NCBI RefSeq assembly: GCF_030698125.1
Contig: NZ_JAUYNV010000032.1
Location: 80,050-144,049 of the forward strand
Length of the DNA stretch: 64,000 nucleotides
Reading direction: 5' to 3'
Origin: Methyloversatilis sp.
Lineage (GTDB): Bacteria; Pseudomonadota; Gammaproteobacteria; Burkholderiales; Rhodocyclaceae
Shown in pieces: positions 1 through 11,148 of this stretch. The translations under genes and the position numbers were made by a program. Position 1 is the stretch's first letter, and each line of letters opens with the position of its first letter. The notes below the pieces were generated by a model. The model worked only from the letters and a program-made list of their open reading frames with translations. It ran no database searches and was not told the origin of the DNA.

Positions 1-1992
1 GCCGCCACCCTGCATCAGGCCCTGCACCGCTACAAATTCCTTGGCGACCAGATTGAGGCCATCGCGCAGCGGCGTGATCCACATGACATCGGCCACCGCG
101 TAGTAGGCGATCAGTTCCTCGAACGGAATGGCGCGGAAGAAGAATTGCACCGGCGTCCAGCCCACTCTCGAATAGCGGCCGTTGATGCGGCCGACGGCCT
201 GCTCGATCTGTGTCTGCAGCGAGCGGTAGATGGTCATTTCGCTCGCCGCCGGCACGCATACGGTGATCAGCGTGACCTTCTGGCGCATTTCCGGGTAGCG
301 CTCCAGCAGCTGTTCGAAGGCGAGCAGCTTTTCGAGCGTGCCCTTCGTGTAGTCGAGCCGCTCGACCGACAGGATGGCCCGGCGGCCGTCCAGTTCATGG
401 CGCAGGCTGTCCATGCGGCGGGCGGTCGCCGGGTCGGCCAGCAGGCGACCGACACGCTGCACATCCAGCCCGACCGGATGGGCGCCGATGCCGATCCGGC
501 GGCCATGCACCTCGATTGCCGTCGTCATCTCGTCCAGCCCGACGGCGCAGCCATAGGTCAGGAAGCGCGGTGCACAGTTGCGCGATTCGAGCACCTTCAG
601 CGGTGCCACGCCGCGTGCCACGTCGACGAAATTTTCGGCCTGGCGCGGAATGTGGAAGCCGATGTAGTCGCATTGCAGCAGGCTGCCGACGATGTCGCGC
701 CGCCACGGCATCACGTTGAACACGTCGGCGGACGGAAAGTAGGTGTGGTGGAAGAAGGCGATCTTCAGGTCGGGCCGCATTTCGCGCAGCGCTGCCGGCA
801 CCATCCACAGGTTGTAGTCGTGCAGCCAGACGGTGGCGCCCGGTGCCGCCTCGGCTGCGCTGCGTTCGGCGAACAGCCGGTTCACCTTCAGGAACACCTG
901 CCAGTGGTCTTCGCGGAACTGCGCTCGCTCCCAGAAGGTGTGCAGCGTTGGCCAGAAGGCTTCTTTCGAAAAGCGCTTGTAGAAAATGTCGACGTCGTTC
1001 TTGTCGAGTGCGACCCGCGCGCAGGTCAGATTGGGGTAGCGCTGGCGATCGACCGTCGTGTGCACCTCGAAATCGGTCGATTCTGCATTGAGCGTGGACC
1101 AGGCCACCCACGAGCCCTGCTGACCTTCGGCGAAGAAGCTCAGCAGCGTCGGAATGATGCCGTTGGGCGAAGTCGGGCGGCGCTGCTTCACGATGCCGTC
1201 TTCGATGTACTCCTCGTACGGCAGCCGGTGATAGACGATGACGAGCTCGGCATCGCCGCCGTCAGTAACCGGGCTGACCGGATCGAAACGCATCATGCGG
1301 AAGCTGCGAAGTGCGTCGATGATGCCGCCGCAGCCGATGCGCGAAGCATGCACGATGCGCGAGCGGTCCATGGTTGCCGCCAGCAGCGCCGGTTCCGACT
1401 CGCCGACGCACACACCGCGGAAACCCTGTTCGAACATCGACAGGTCATTCAGCGTGTCGCCGGCCACCAGTACATGTTCGGGGTCGATGCCCAGATGACG
1501 CACCAGCTTGCGCAGCGTGCTGCCCTTGTTCACGCCGGGCGGCAGGATGTCGAGGTAGCGGTCGGCCGAATACAGCACGTCGCAGCCCAGTGCCGCTGCC
1601 GCGGAGTGGATGTCGCCGGTCACCGCGTCGCCCTCGCAGAAGTAGGAACAGCGCCGTTGCTGCGGGACTTCCTGCCGTTGCAGCCGTTCGAAGCCGGCCA
1701 GCGCCTCGGTCACCGCAAGTTCGCCCGGCCACACGACGTCGATCGCCGACTGCAGCGGCTGCACCGCCTGCCGAGTGGCGCCATCGACGACAGTCGCGCC
1801 GACGTCGGCGATGATGTAGTGCGGCACCGGTATCGTCGGGTCGGACAGGATGGGCAGCACGGCCTCGAGGCCGCGTCCGGTCACGAACACGAGTGTCACT
1901 TCGGGGTCGGCTGCGATGCGCTGGTAAAGGCGCAGTCGCGCTTCCGGGGCGCCGGCAAGGAAGGTGCCGTCAAGATCGGTGGCGAGAAGCAT
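1..1992 (-). CDS. ggpS: HAD phosphatase-GT20 fusion, probable glucosylglycerol-phosphate synthase/phosphatase (C-terminus cut by window edge)
   Basis: 664 codons are visible and the frame is still open at base 1, so the C-terminus is missing. The N-terminal ~250 residues are a HAD phosphatase: DLDGT near residue 7 and GDTLNDLSMFE near residue 165. The rest is a GT20 retaining glycosyltransferase, with VWLHDYNLWM, the CDYIGFHIPRQAENFVD stretch and, near the edge, PLRDGLNLVAKEF. The IPRxxENFVD signature and the phosphatase-first order resemble proteobacterial GgpPS, which makes the osmolyte glucosylglycerol from ADP-glucose and glycerol-3-phosphate. OtsA/OtsB trehalose enzymes usually have the opposite order and lack this signature. 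Trehalose or mannosylglycerol chemistry is not excluded. The start at 1992 is supported by AAAGGA 7 bases upstream. It lies 35 bp after the MFS gene in the same direction, so the two are probably one operon. Confidence 0.75.
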   Translation of the reverse strand, partial: MLLATDLDGTFLAGAPEARLRLYQRIAADPEVTLVFVTGRGLEAVLPILSDPTIPVPHYIIADVGATVVDGATRQAVQPLQSAIDVVWPGELAVTEALAGFERLQRQEVPQQRRCSYFCEGDAVTGDIHSAAAALGCDVLYSADRYLDILPPGVNKGSTLRKLVRHLGIDPEHVLVAGDTLNDLSMFEQGFRGVCVGESEPALLAATMDRSRIVHASRIGCGGIIDALRSFRMMRFDPVSPVTDGGDAELVIVYHRLPYEEYIEDGIVKQRRPTSPNGIIPTLLSFFAEGQQGSWVAWSTLNAESTDFEVHTTVDRQRYPNLTCARVALDKNDVDIFYKRFSKEAFWPTLHTFWERAQFREDHWQVFLKVNRLFAERSAAEAAPGATVWLHDYNLWMVPAALREMRPDLKIAFFHHTYFPSADVFNVMPWRRDIVGSLLQCDYIGFHIPRQAENFVDVARGVAPLKVLESRNCAPRFLTYGCAVGLDEMTTAIEVHGRRIGIGAHPVGLDVQRVGRLLADPATARRMDSLRHELDGRRAILSVERLDYTKGTLEKLLAFEQLLERYPEMRQKVTLITVCVPAASEMTIYRSLQTQIEQAVGRINGRYSRVGWTPVQFFFRAIPFEELIAYYAVADVMWITPLRDGLNLVAKEFVAVQGLMQGGG

Positions 1993-2027
1993 GATGAAGT
2001 CCTTTCAGAGCAGGTTGCGGGTTCGGG

Positions 2028-3290
2028 TCAGCGGGTCTCCGGGCTGGGTCGCGTGGATGGAAGGTCGTTCGGGTGCGCCCCGTCGACCATGTCGAAGGCG
2101 GTCGATGCGGTGCGCACCATGGGCTGGAAGCGGGTCTGATGGGCGATGTCCGGCGTGAGCCGGCGCAACAGCGACGAGGCGGCGACTGCCAGAACACCCT
2201 GGGTCGCGGCGAACCACAGCGGCAGCGCCGCGTCGCCGGCCAGCGCCATGGCGAACCCGGCCAGCAGCGGGCCGGCGGCGGCACCCGCGCCATGAATCAG
2301 CAGCAGGCTGCTGCTGCCCGAAAGCACTTCGTGTGGCTCGAGTCGGTCGATCATGCGGGCGACGGCCATCGGATAGAGCGCGAACGCGAATCCACCGTAG
2401 ATGAAGCCAGCCATGCTGGTCGCCAGCGTGCCGTGGCGGGCGGCTGCCATCAGTCCGATGGCGCACACTGTGGCGCCGAACGCCACGAAGGCGATCGCGC
2501 GGCCGCGGTCGATGCGGTCGGACAGCAGACCGATCGGCCACTGGAACAGCGCACCACCCAGGATGGTGGCAGTCATGAAGGCCGCGATGCCCTGATGTCC
2601 CAAGCCGTGACCGTCAGCCCACACCGCACCCAGACCCCAGAAGGCGCCCATCGCCAGGCCCGACGCAAAAGCCGCAGAGAGCGCGATCGGCGCCTTGGCA
2701 TACAGGCTTTTCAGGTCGACCGACGCACTGTGGTCGAGCACGGGCTGAACCAGCCGGGTCGCGGCCACCGGCATCACGGCTGCCGACACCAGCAGCGCCG
2801 CCAGACCGAACAAAACGTGGCCGCTGGCCGGTCCCAGATGCAGCAATTGCTGCGACAGCGCCAGTGCGCCCAGATTGACGCCCATGTAAACCGAGAACAC
2901 ACGGGCGCGCTGTGCCGGTGCCGCCTGGCTGTTCAGCCAGCTTTCGACGATGGTGTACAGCCCGACCATGGAAATACCGGTCAGCAGGCGGACCAGCGCC
3001 CACACCCAGGGCACGACCAGCAACTCGTGCAACAGCACGCTGCAGGCCACCGCTGACGTGAAGAAAGCGAATGCACGCACATGGCCGACCCGGCGGATCA
3101 TGCGCGGTGCGACATGGGTGCCGATCAGGAAGCCGGCGAAAAACATCGAACCCAGCAGGCCCATGAAGGGGCTGCCGAAGCCTTCGATGCCGCCGCGCAC
3201 GGCGAGCAGGGTGGTCAGCAGGCCGCTGCCCAGCAACAGCAGGGCAACGCCGGACAGAAGTGCCGCAAGTGGCAGCAGATGGACAAGCAA
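2028..3290 (-). CDS. MFS transporter (YcaD-like, 12 TM)
   Basis: A 420-residue polytopic protein with about 12 hydrophobic segments and major-facilitator features: an MGLLGSMFFAGFLIG helix, the RMIRRVGH loop, and GLLSDRIDRGRA after TM6, which is the second-half copy of the loop 2-3 motif. It resembles the YcaD group of proton-driven transporters, whose substrates are mostly unknown. I chose the TTG start at 3290 because GGGAGAG lies about 7 bases upstream and the protein then begins directly with the first membrane helix. The frame stays open upstream to 3425, but that part is Ser/Arg-rich and unlike a transporter. The gene precedes the glucosylglycerol-synthase-like gene by 35 bp, so it may move the osmolyte or a precursor; that is inference from context. 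Confidence 0.8.
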   Translation of the reverse strand: MLVHLLPLAALLSGVALLLLGSGLLTTLLAVRGGIEGFGSPFMGLLGSMFFAGFLIGTHVAPRMIRRVGHVRAFAFFTSAVACSVLLHELLVVPWVWALVRLLTGISMVGLYTIVESWLNSQAAPAQRARVFSVYMGVNLGALALSQQLLHLGPASGHVLFGLAALLVSAAVMPVAATRLVQPVLDHSASVDLKSLYAKAPIALSAAFASGLAMGAFWGLGAVWADGHGLGHQGIAAFMTATILGGALFQWPIGLLSDRIDRGRAIAFVAFGATVCAIGLMAAARHGTLATSMAGFIYGGFAFALYPMAVARMIDRLEPHEVLSGSSSLLLIHGAGAAAGPLLAGFAMALAGDAALPLWFAATQGVLAVAASSLLRRLTPDIAHQTRFQPMVRTASTAFDMVDGAHPNDLPSTRPSPETR

Positions 3291-3688
3291 GGCTTCGCTC
3301 TCCCGAAAGACGGAGTGGAAGCGACCTGACGCAGGGTGTGAGGCCGGACAGCGGGACAGGGTGTCCCGCGGAAAAACGCAGGGCCGCGCGGTGGAACTGC
3401 TGGCTGAGCCTGTAGACGACTCCAACAGTTTACCAGACGCAATCCTGCCGCTTGCGGAACCCCGCGTACCGGGCGTCGCTCAACACCGCGTTGCGGCATC
3501 GACATCCGGCCCGGTCGAGCGACGCGCTGACGACCGCTCACCGCCGTTCACAGTCCATTCACAAGTCCGCCCGGCGCGCCGAGACGTGATTAACATGCGC
3601 AGCCGACAATGGCAGTCGTGACGAACGCGGGTGACATCCCCGTGCGCGCTGACCGCCATGCCACCGATTTCACTTCGACCGATATTCC
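3291..3688. other. Divergent intergenic region
   Basis: About 400 bp between the leftward MFS/ggpS operon and the rightward RND operon. It should hold both promoters. I see no convincing -35/-10 pair, no RNA gene and no ORF with plausible protein character, and no regulator gene next to the efflux operon. Confidence 0.5.
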
Positions 3689-4969
3689 ATGACGACGACG
3701 CTCCCCGTTATTCGCAAACCACGCTGGCCCTGGATACTGATGTTGCTGGTACTGGCCGGTCTGACGGCCGGCTGGTTTCTTGCGCGGGAGCGCACCGGTG
3801 CGCCTGCCGAGGGTGGAGGGCCGCCGGGCGCCCGGCCGGCCGGTGCGGCACCCGGCGCACCCGGCGCCGCAGGCCGTCGCTTCGGTGGCGAATCACGGGT
3901 CGGTACCGCGCTGGCCACACGGGCGGATCTGCCGGTGACGGTGAGTGCGCTCGGTACGGTGACGCCGATCGAAAGCGTCGTGGTGCGCAGCCGCGTCGAA
4001 GGTGAGCTGCGCTCGCTGCATTTCACCGAAGGCCAGCGGGTGAAGAAGGGTGATCTGCTGGCACTGATCGATCCGCGTGCCTTCGAGGTCGAACTGGCGC
4101 AGACGCAGGCAGCGAAGCTGCGCAACCAGGCGCTGCTGACCAATGCGCGCGAAGACCTCAACCGCTACGAAACGCTGCTCAAGCAGGATTCGATCGCGAC
4201 CCAGCAGGTGACGAACCAGCAGGCGCTGGTGCGCGAGTACGAAGCCGCCATCAAGGCCGACGAGGCAAGCATCGCAGCGGCACAGCTGTCGCTGAGCTAC
4301 GCGCGCATCACGGCGCCGATCAGCGGGCGCGTCGGTTTGCGCCAGGCGACACCGGGCAACATCGTGCGCGCGTCGGATACCGAAGGCCTGCTGACCATCA
4401 CGCAGGAAGCGCCGATTTCGGTCGTGTTTTCACTGCCGGCGCCGGAACTGCCGGCGGTGCGCGCCGCCATCGCTCAGCGCGGCGGCCTGGCGGTGGAAGC
4501 GTGGGACCGCGAAAACCGCAGTGTGCTCACCACCGGCACGCTGCGCATCCTGGATAACCAGATCGACGTCGCCACCGGCACCGTCAAGGCCAAGGCGATG
4601 TTCGAAAACCGCGACGACGTGCTGTTTCCGAACCAGTTCGTCAATGTGAGGGTGCGCGTCGACACGGTGTCCGCTGCCGTCGTGGTGCCGGTCACCGCGA
4701 TACAGCGCAGCGCCAGCGGCACCTTCGTGTACGTCGTCGGTGACGATCTGACAGTGGCGATGCGGCCGGTGAAGACCGGCACGCTGGCGGGCGAACTGCA
4801 GCAGGTGACCGAAGGCGTGCAGCCCGGCGAGCGCGTGGTGACCGACGGCGTCGATCGCCTGCGCGAAGGCGACAAGGTGAAGATCGACGATGTACCGGCC
4901 GCGGGTGCCCGTGCCGGCAAGCCGGACGCGGCGTCGCCCGGGCGTCGCGACGCTGCGCCGGCGCGCTGA
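3689..4969 (+). CDS. mdtA: RND efflux periplasmic adaptor (MdtA/MuxA type)
   Basis: 426 residues. An N-terminal membrane anchor (PWILMLLVLAGLTAGWFLA) precedes a Gly/Ala/Pro-rich linker. Then follow the HlyD-family parts in order: a barrel-sandwich half (VVVRSRVEGELRSLHF), an alpha hairpin coiled coil (about residues 130-200), the second lipoyl half (ARITAPISGRVGLR), a beta-barrel and the membrane-proximal domain. The adaptor bridges the inner-membrane RND pumps to the outer-membrane channel. The next gene begins 12 bp downstream. The order adaptor, RND1, RND2, OMF matches E. coli mdtABC and Pseudomonas muxABC-opmB, which export drugs, bile salts or novobiocin. The substrate here cannot be read from the sequence. 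Confidence 0.9.
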   Translation: MTTTLPVIRKPRWPWILMLLVLAGLTAGWFLARERTGAPAEGGGPPGARPAGAAPGAPGAAGRRFGGESRVGTALATRADLPVTVSALGTVTPIESVVVRSRVEGELRSLHFTEGQRVKKGDLLALIDPRAFEVELAQTQAAKLRNQALLTNAREDLNRYETLLKQDSIATQQVTNQQALVREYEAAIKADEASIAAAQLSLSYARITAPISGRVGLRQATPGNIVRASDTEGLLTITQEAPISVVFSLPAPELPAVRAAIAQRGGLAVEAWDRENRSVLTTGTLRILDNQIDVATGTVKAKAMFENRDDVLFPNQFVNVRVRVDTVSAAVVVPVTAIQRSASGTFVYVVGDDLTVAMRPVKTGTLAGELQQVTEGVQPGERVVTDGVDRLREGDKVKIDDVPAAGARAGKPDAASPGRRDAAPAR

Positions 4970-4981
4970 CCGGCCATTTCC

Positions 4982-7900
4982 ATGAATCCGTCCAGACTGT
5001 TCATCCTGCGTCCGGTGGCGACCTCGCTGCTGATGATCGCGCTGCTGGTGACCGGCTTCATCGCCTACCGGCTGCTGCCGGTGTCGGCGCTGCCGCAGGT
5101 CGACTACCCGACGATGCAGGTGGTCACCTTCTACCCGGGTGCCAGCCCGGAACTGACCACTTCGTTGATCACCTCGCCGCTGGAACGCCAGTTCGGCCAG
5201 ATGCCGGGGCTGGTGCAGATGAATTCCGTCAGTTCGGCCGGCGCCTCGGTGGTCACGCTGCGCTTCGGTCTGAACATTTCGCTCGATACCGCGCAGCAGG
5301 AGGTGCAGGCCGCGATCAATGCCGCCGCGACGCTGCTGCCGCAGGAATTGCCGGCACCGCCGGTCTACAGCAAGGTCAATCCGGCCGATGCGCCGGTGAT
5401 GACGCTGGCCATCAGTTCCAACGCGCTGCCGCTGCATCTGCTGGAAGAAGCCGTCAGCACGCGTCTGGCGCAGAAGATTTCGCAGCAGTCGGGCGTCGGG
5501 CTGGTCAGCATTTCCGGCGGCCAGCGGCGCGCCGTGCGCGTACGGGTCAATCCGTCGGCGGTGGCGTCCTACGGCCTCAGCCTGGAACAGCTGCGCGCGG
5601 CCGTCGTCAGCACCAGTTCCAGCCAGGCCAAGGGCAGTTTCGACGGACCGACCCGCGCCACCACGCTGGATGCCAACGACCAGCTGCGGTCGGCGGCCGA
5701 ATACCGGAAGAGCGTGATTGCGTGGAAGAACGGCGCACCGATCCGGCTCGAGGACGTCGCCGAAGTGGTGGATGGACCGGAAAACCGTCTGCTGGCCGCC
5801 TGGGCAAACCAGACGCCGTCGCTCATCCTGAACATCCAGCGCCAGCCGGGCGCCAACGTGATCGACGTGGTGTCGCGCATCCAGGCGCTGCTGCCCGAAC
5901 TGCAGGCCTCGCTGCCCGACGCGGTCGATGTGGCCGTGCTGACCGACCGCACTGAATCGATCCGCACCTCGGTACGCGACGTGCAGATCGAACTGGTGAT
6001 GGCCGTCGCGCTGGTCGTGCTGGTCATCTTCCTGTTCCTGCGCAACGTCCGCGCCACAGTCATTCCGGCGGTGGCGGTGCCGCTGTCGCTGATCGGCACC
6101 TTCGCCGTCATGTACATGGCCGGCTTTTCGGTGAACAACCTGACGCTGATGGCACTCACCATCGCCGCCGGCTTCGTGGTCGATGATGCCATCGTGATGA
6201 CCGAAAACATCGCGCGCCACCTCGAACAGGGCAAGACGCCGATGCAGGCCGCGCTCGATGGCGCGAAGCAGATCGGCTTCACCATCATTTCGCTGACCGT
6301 GTCGCTGGTGGCGGTGCTGATTCCGCTGCTGTTCATGCAGGACGTGGTCGGCCGGCTGTTCCGCGAATTCGCGCTCACGCTGACCATCGCCATCCTGCTG
6401 TCGGCCGTGGTGTCGCTGACGTTGACGCCGATGATGGCAGCGCGCCTGCTGAAGGCGGAACCGGCGCATGAAGCCGATGAGGGCTGGTACGCCCGCCTGC
6501 TGGCCGGCTATGCGCGCACGCTGCGCTGGGTGCTCGAGCACCAGACGCTGACGCTGGTCGTCACCGTCGCCACCTTCGTGCTGACCGCGCTGCTCTACCT
6601 CGCCGTGCCCAAGGGCTTTTTCCCGGTGCAGGACACCGGGTTGATCCAGGGCATTTCGGAGGCCGAACCGACCGTGTCGTTCTCGGCGATGAGCGTGCGC
6701 CAGCAGGCGTTGGCCGAAGTGCTGCTGCGCGACCCGGATGTGGAAAACATCAGTTCCTTCATCGGCGTCGACGGCCAGAATCCGACGCTGAACACCGGCC
6801 GCATGCAGATCCGTCTGAAAGCCCTGGCTGACCGCGACGCACGCGCGCCCGAGATCGCCCGCCGGCTGGAGGATCTGGCGCGCGAGGTGCCGGGCATCAC
6901 GCTGCATCTGCAGCCGGTGCAGGACCTGACGATCGAGGACCGGGTGAGTCGCGCGCAGTATCCCTTCGTCCTGCAGGCCACCAATCAGGACGACCTGCTC
7001 GAATGGGTGCCGAAGCTGGTCGCAGCGCTGCAGCAGTCGGACAAGCTGTCCGCCGTCACGACCGATCTGACGACCGGCGGCCTGCAGGCCTATGTGAACA
7101 TCGATCGCGCCGCCGCCGCCCGGGTCGGCGTGACCGTGGCCGATATCGATGCCGCGCTGTACAACGCCTTCGGCCAGCGCCTGATTTCGACCATCTTCAC
7201 GCAGTCGAGCCAGTACCGCGTGGTGCTGGAAGTGCAGCCGCAGTTCCAGCAGGGCCCGGAAGCGATATCGCAGATCCATGTGATGTCGGCCACCGGCGAG
7301 CAGATTCCGCTGGGCAGTCTGGTGCGCATCGAGGAGCGGCCGGCACGCTTGTCGATCGGGCGGCAGGGCCAGTTTCCGGCCGCCACGGTGTCGTTCAACC
7401 TGCCCGACGGCGCGTCGCTCGGCGAAGCGGTCGACGCCATCGACGCCACGCGCCGCGCGCTCGCCATGCCGGCCACGCTCACCGTGACCTGGGAAGGGTC
7501 GGCCGAAGCCTTCCGCGCTTCGCTGAGCGACACGCTGTGGCTCATCCTTGCCGCGGTGGCGGCCATGTACATCGTGCTGGGCGTGCTGTACGAAAGCTTC
7601 ATCCATCCGCTGACCATCCTGAGCACGCTGCCGTCGGCCGCGATCGGCGCGTTGCTGGCGCTGCTCGGCACCGGTCACGCGCTCGACATGATCGCGGTGA
7701 TCGGCATCATCCTGCTGATCGGCATCGTCAAGAAGAACGCGATCATGATGATCGACTTCGCGCTCGACGCCGAACGCACGCAGGGCATGGCACCGCGCGA
7801 CGCGATCTATCAGGCCTGCCTGCTGCGACTGCGGCCCATCCTGATGACCACGATGGCGGCACTGCTCGGTGCGCTGCCGCTGATGCTGGGCGGCGGCATG

Positions 7901-8053
7901 GGATCCGAACTGCGCCACCCGCTGGGACTGACGATGGTCGGCGGCCTGCTGGTGAGCCAGGTGCTGACGCTGTACACCACGCCGGTCATCTATCTCGCGT
8001 TCGGTCGGCTGTTCGCGGCGCGCGGCAACGCAGCGCAGGAGCATCGGGCGTGA
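4982..8053 (+). CDS. mdtB: RND multidrug efflux pump subunit, MdtB/MuxB type
   Basis: 1023 residues, the normal length for an HAE1-family RND pump. It starts with the first TM helix after [18 protein letters not shown]. It shows the two porter loops, the [18 protein letters not shown] helix carrying the proton-relay acidic pair in TM4, FFPVQDTG after TM7, and [16 protein letters not shown] in TM10. MdtB and MdtC homologues form a heterotrimeric pump. Its stop codon overlaps the GTG start of the next gene by 4 bp, so translation is probably coupled. It should sit in the inner membrane and capture substrates from the periplasm. Confidence 0.92.
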   Translation: MNPSRLFILRPVATSLLMIALLVTGFIAYRLLPVSALPQVDYPTMQVVTFYPGASPELTTSLITSPLERQFGQMPGLVQMNSVSSAGASVVTLRFGLNISLDTAQQEVQAAINAAATLLPQELPAPPVYSKVNPADAPVMTLAISSNALPLHLLEEAVSTRLAQKISQQSGVGLVSISGGQRRAVRVRVNPSAVASYGLSLEQLRAAVVSTSSSQAKGSFDGPTRATTLDANDQLRSAAEYRKSVIAWKNGAPIRLEDVAEVVDGPENRLLAAWANQTPSLILNIQRQPGANVIDVVSRIQALLPELQASLPDAVDVAVLTDRTESIRTSVRDVQIELVMAVALVVLVIFLFLRNVRATVIPAVAVPLSLIGTFAVMYMAGFSVNNLTLMALTIAAGFVVDDAIVMTENIARHLEQGKTPMQAALDGAKQIGFTIISLTVSLVAVLIPLLFMQDVVGRLFREFALTLTIAILLSAVVSLTLTPMMAARLLKAEPAHEADEGWYARLLAGYARTLRWVLEHQTLTLVVTVATFVLTALLYLAVPKGFFPVQDTGLIQGISEAEPTVSFSAMSVRQQALAEVLLRDPDVENISSFIGVDGQNPTLNTGRMQIRLKALADRDARAPEIARRLEDLAREVPGITLHLQPVQDLTIEDRVSRAQYPFVLQATNQDDLLEWVPKLVAALQQSDKLSAVTTDLTTGGLQAYVNIDRAAAARVGVTVADIDAALYNAFGQRLISTIFTQSSQYRVVLEVQPQFQQGPEAISQIHVMSATGEQIPLGSLVRIEERPARLSIGRQGQFPAATVSFNLPDGASLGEAVDAIDATRRALAMPATLTVTWEGSAEAFRASLSDTLWLILAAVAAMYIVLGVLYESFIHPLTILSTLPSAAIGALLALLGTGHALDMIAVIGIILLIGIVKKNAIMMIDFALDAERTQGMAPRDAIYQACLLRLRPILMTTMAALLGALPLMLGGGMGSELRHPLGLTMVGGLLVSQVLTLYTTPVIYLAFGRLFAARGNAAQEHRA

Positions 8054-11000
8054 GCGGCTGGGCCTGGTCGGTCTACCGACCGGTGGCGACTACGCTGCTG
8101 ACGGCGGCGATCGCACTGGCCGGCGCGCTGGCGTTCGTGCTGCTGCCGGTGGCCGCACTGCCGCAGGTCGACTTCCCGACCATATCGGTCAGTGCGTCGC
8201 TGCCCGGCGCCAGCCCGGAAGTGATGGCGGCGACCGTGGCGACACCGCTGGAACGCACCATGGGCCGCATTGCCGGCGTCACCGAAATGACGTCGAGCAG
8301 TTCGCAGGGCAATACCCGGGTGACGCTGCAGTTCGAGCTGGACCGCGATGTCGAGGGCGCGGCGCGCGACGTGCAGGCGGCGATCAACGCCGCGCGCGCC
8401 AGCCTGCCGACCAGCCTGCCGTCCAACCCGAGCTATCGCAAGGTGAATCCGGCCGACGCACCCATCCTGATCCTGGCGCTGACCTCGGATACGGTGCCGA
8501 TTCCGCGTCTGTACGACATCGCCTCGACCGTGCTGGCGCAGAAGATGGCGCAGATTCCGGGTATCGGCGAAGTCACCGTGGGCGGCGGGTCGCCGCCGGC
8601 GGTGCGTGTGCAGGTGAATCCGGACGCGCTGCATCAGCACGGCCTGACGCTGGAAGACGTGCGCGCGCGCATCAGCGAAAGCAATGTCTATCGCCCCAAG
8701 GGTTTCGTCGAATCGGGCGACCGCTACTGGCAGATCGACGCCAATGACCAGGTACGCCGCGCGGCCGACTACGTGCCGCTGATCCTGCGTCACACCTCGG
8801 GCGCGACGCTGCGCCTCGGTGATGTCGCGACGGTGACCGAATCGGTGCAGGACGTGCGCAACCTCGGTCTGACCAATGGCAAGCCGACGGTGTTGCTGGT
8901 GGTGACCAAGCGCCCTGGCAGCAATGTGATCGAAACCGTCGAACGGGTGCATGCGCTGCTGCCGGAACTGGCGGCCAGCCTGCCCGCCTCGGCGAAGCTC
9001 GAAGTGGTGTCGGACAGTTCGGTCACCATACGCAGCGCGCTGCACGAGGTGGAGATCGCGCTGGCCATCGCGGTCGGCATGGTCATCCTGGTGGTGTTCC
9101 TGTTCCTGCGCAACGCCCGCGCCACGCTGATCCCGGCCATCGTCGTGCCGGTGTCTCTGGCCGGCAGCCTGGCGGTGATGTACCTGCTGGGCTTCAGCCT
9201 GAACAACCTGTCGCTGATGGCGCTGACCATCGCCACCGGCTTCGTGGTCGACGATGCAGTGGTGGTGATCGAGAACATCGCGCGCCACATCGAGCGTGGC
9301 ATGAAGCCGTTCGAAGCGGCGGTGCAGGGCGTACGCGAGGTCGGCTTCACGGTGGTGGCGATCAGCCTGTCGCTGGTGGCGGTATTCATCCCCATCCTGC
9401 TGATGGGCGGCATCGTCGGCCGGCTGTTCCGTGAGTTCGCGCTGACGCTGTCGGTTGCCGTGCTGGTGTCCATGGTGGTGTCGCTGACTGCGGCCCCGAT
9501 GCTGGCAGCGCGCCTGCTGCGCCACCGGCCGGTCGAACAGGAAGCACGCTGGCAGCGCGCGCTGGCGCGCGTGTTCGACGACATCCAGCTCGCCTACTCG
9601 CACAGTCTCGACTGGGCGCTGCGTCACACGCGCATCGTCATGCTGATCTTCGCCGGCGCGATCGCGCTCAACCTGTGGCTGTTCGTCATCGTGCCCAAGG
9701 GCTTCTTTCCGAATCAGGACACCGGCCGCCTGTTCGGCAGCCTGCGCGGCGACCAGACCACGTCCTTCCAGGTGATGACGAAGAAGATGGCGCAGGCGGT
9801 CGAGGTGGTGCGCGCCGATCCGGCGGTGGCCAATGTCAGCGCCTTCACGGGCGGCGGGCGCGGCGGCGGTGCGAACAACGCCAGTTTCTTCGTCAATCTG
9901 AAGCCGCTGTCGGAGCGCGATGCAACGGCTGATCAGGTGATCGGCCGGCTGCGCGGCAAACTGGGGCGCATCGAGGGCGTGTCGCTGTTTCTCGTGGCGG
10001 CGCAGGACCTGCGCATCGGCGGCCTGCGCTCGTCGTCGCAATACCAGTTCACGCTGACCGCCGACAGTCTGCGCGTGCTGCGCGAATGGGAGCCGAAGGT
10101 GCGCTTTGCGATGCGCGACCTGCCGCAACTGGTCGATGTATCGACCGATCAGGAAGACCGCGCCTCGCAAACCATGCTGATGTATGACCGCGACACGCTG
10201 GCGCGGCTGGGCATCACGCCGGGCGGCGTGAACCAGGTGCTCAACGACGCCTTCGCGCAGCGCCAGATCAGCACGCTGTACGAGCCGCTGAATCAGTACA
10301 AGGTGGTGCTGGAGGTCGATCCGGCGCGCGCGCAGGACATTTCGGCGCTCGACGCGGTGCGCGTCGCCGGCGCCGACGGCCAGCTGGTGCCGCTGGACAG
10401 TTTTGCCCGCGTCACCCAGGGCACCATGCCGCTGTCGATTTCGCATCTGGGCGGCAAGGTGTCGACCACCATTTCATTCGGCACCGCCGAGGGCGTGACG
10501 CTGGCGCAGGGCATGGAAGCCATCCGTACCGCGATGCGCGAGATCGGTGTGCCGGCCAGCGTCAATGCCGGTTTCCAGGGATCGGCGCGCGCCTTCCAGC
10601 AATCGCTGTCGAACCAGCCGCTGCTGGTGCTGGGTGCCATCATCGCGGTCTATCTGGTGCTTGGCATCCTGTACGAAAGCCTGATTCATCCGCTGACCAT
10701 CCTGAGCACGCTGCCGTCGGCCGGCATCGGTGCCATCCTCGCACTGATGGCATTCAACATCGAATTCGGGCTGATCGCCATCATCGGCCTGCTGCTGCTG
10801 ATCGGCGTCGTCATGAAGAACGCCATCATGATGATCGACTTCGCGCTCGACGCTGAACGCAATCTCGGCTGCTCGCCGCACGAGGCGATCCGCGAGGCCT
10901 GCCTGATGCGCTTGCGGCCCATCCTGATGACCACGCTGGCGGCCATGGTCGGCGCGCTGCCGCTGGCCATCGGCTTCGGCGAAGGCTCGGAACTGCGCCA

Positions 11001-11148
11001 GCCGCTGGGCATTGCGGTGGTCGGCGGTCTGGTGGTCAGCCAGTTGCTGACGCTCTACACGACGCCGGTCACCTATCTCTATCTCGAACGTTTCAGCCGC
11101 TACAGCCGCCGGTGGTTTGCCGGCCGCGGCCGCACGGTGACGCCATGA
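8050..11148 (+). CDS. mdtC: RND multidrug efflux pump subunit, MdtC/MuxC type
   Basis: 1032 residues beginning at the GTG that overlaps the mdtB stop (GTGA). Reading further upstream in this frame gives Arg/Asp/His-rich nonsense antisense-like sequence, so the GTG is the real start. RND landmarks are present: [16 protein letters not shown] before TM1, [18 protein letters not shown] in TM4, [12 protein letters not shown], and [16 protein letters not shown] in TM10. A Gly-rich loop ([12 protein letters not shown]) lies in the first half of the second porter loop. It is the partner of the MdtB-like subunit; in E. coli the two subunits have distinct roles, proton relay in one and substrate binding in the other. 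Confidence 0.92.
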   Translation: MSGWAWSVYRPVATTLLTAAIALAGALAFVLLPVAALPQVDFPTISVSASLPGASPEVMAATVATPLERTMGRIAGVTEMTSSSSQGNTRVTLQFELDRDVEGAARDVQAAINAARASLPTSLPSNPSYRKVNPADAPILILALTSDTVPIPRLYDIASTVLAQKMAQIPGIGEVTVGGGSPPAVRVQVNPDALHQHGLTLEDVRARISESNVYRPKGFVESGDRYWQIDANDQVRRAADYVPLILRHTSGATLRLGDVATVTESVQDVRNLGLTNGKPTVLLVVTKRPGSNVIETVERVHALLPELAASLPASAKLEVVSDSSVTIRSALHEVEIALAIAVGMVILVVFLFLRNARATLIPAIVVPVSLAGSLAVMYLLGFSLNNLSLMALTIATGFVVDDAVVVIENIARHIERGMKPFEAAVQGVREVGFTVVAISLSLVAVFIPILLMGGIVGRLFREFALTLSVAVLVSMVVSLTAAPMLAARLLRHRPVEQEARWQRALARVFDDIQLAYSHSLDWALRHTRIVMLIFAGAIALNLWLFVIVPKGFFPNQDTGRLFGSLRGDQTTSFQVMTKKMAQAVEVVRADPAVANVSAFTGGGRGGGANNASFFVNLKPLSERDATADQVIGRLRGKLGRIEGVSLFLVAAQDLRIGGLRSSSQYQFTLTADSLRVLREWEPKVRFAMRDLPQLVDVSTDQEDRASQTMLMYDRDTLARLGITPGGVNQVLNDAFAQRQISTLYEPLNQYKVVLEVDPARAQDISALDAVRVAGADGQLVPLDSFARVTQGTMPLSISHLGGKVSTTISFGTAEGVTLAQGMEAIRTAMREIGVPASVNAGFQGSARAFQQSLSNQPLLVLGAIIAVYLVLGILYESLIHPLTILSTLPSAGIGAILALMAFNIEFGLIAIIGLLLLIGVVMKNAIMMIDFALDAERNLGCSPHEAIREACLMRLRPILMTTLAAMVGALPLAIGFGEGSELRQPLGIAVVGGLVVSQLLTLYTTPVTYLYLERFSRYSRRWFAGRGRTVTP

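Noticed and set aside
1..1992. Trehalose OtsA/OtsB fusion
   Set aside because: The phosphatase domain is N-terminal and the IPRxxENFVD motif is GgpS-like; kept only as an alternative because the C-terminus is missing.
3215..3541. Small ORFs in the region between the MFS and RND operons
   Set aside because: Arg/Pro-rich, overlapping the MFS start, without ribosome site or recognisable fold.
4430..8044. Very long open frame antisense to mdtB (and similar ones opposite mdtC and clpB)
   Set aside because: High-GC shadow of the real gene: composition is His/Gln/Arg-rich with no domain, and the sense frame is a complete RND pump.
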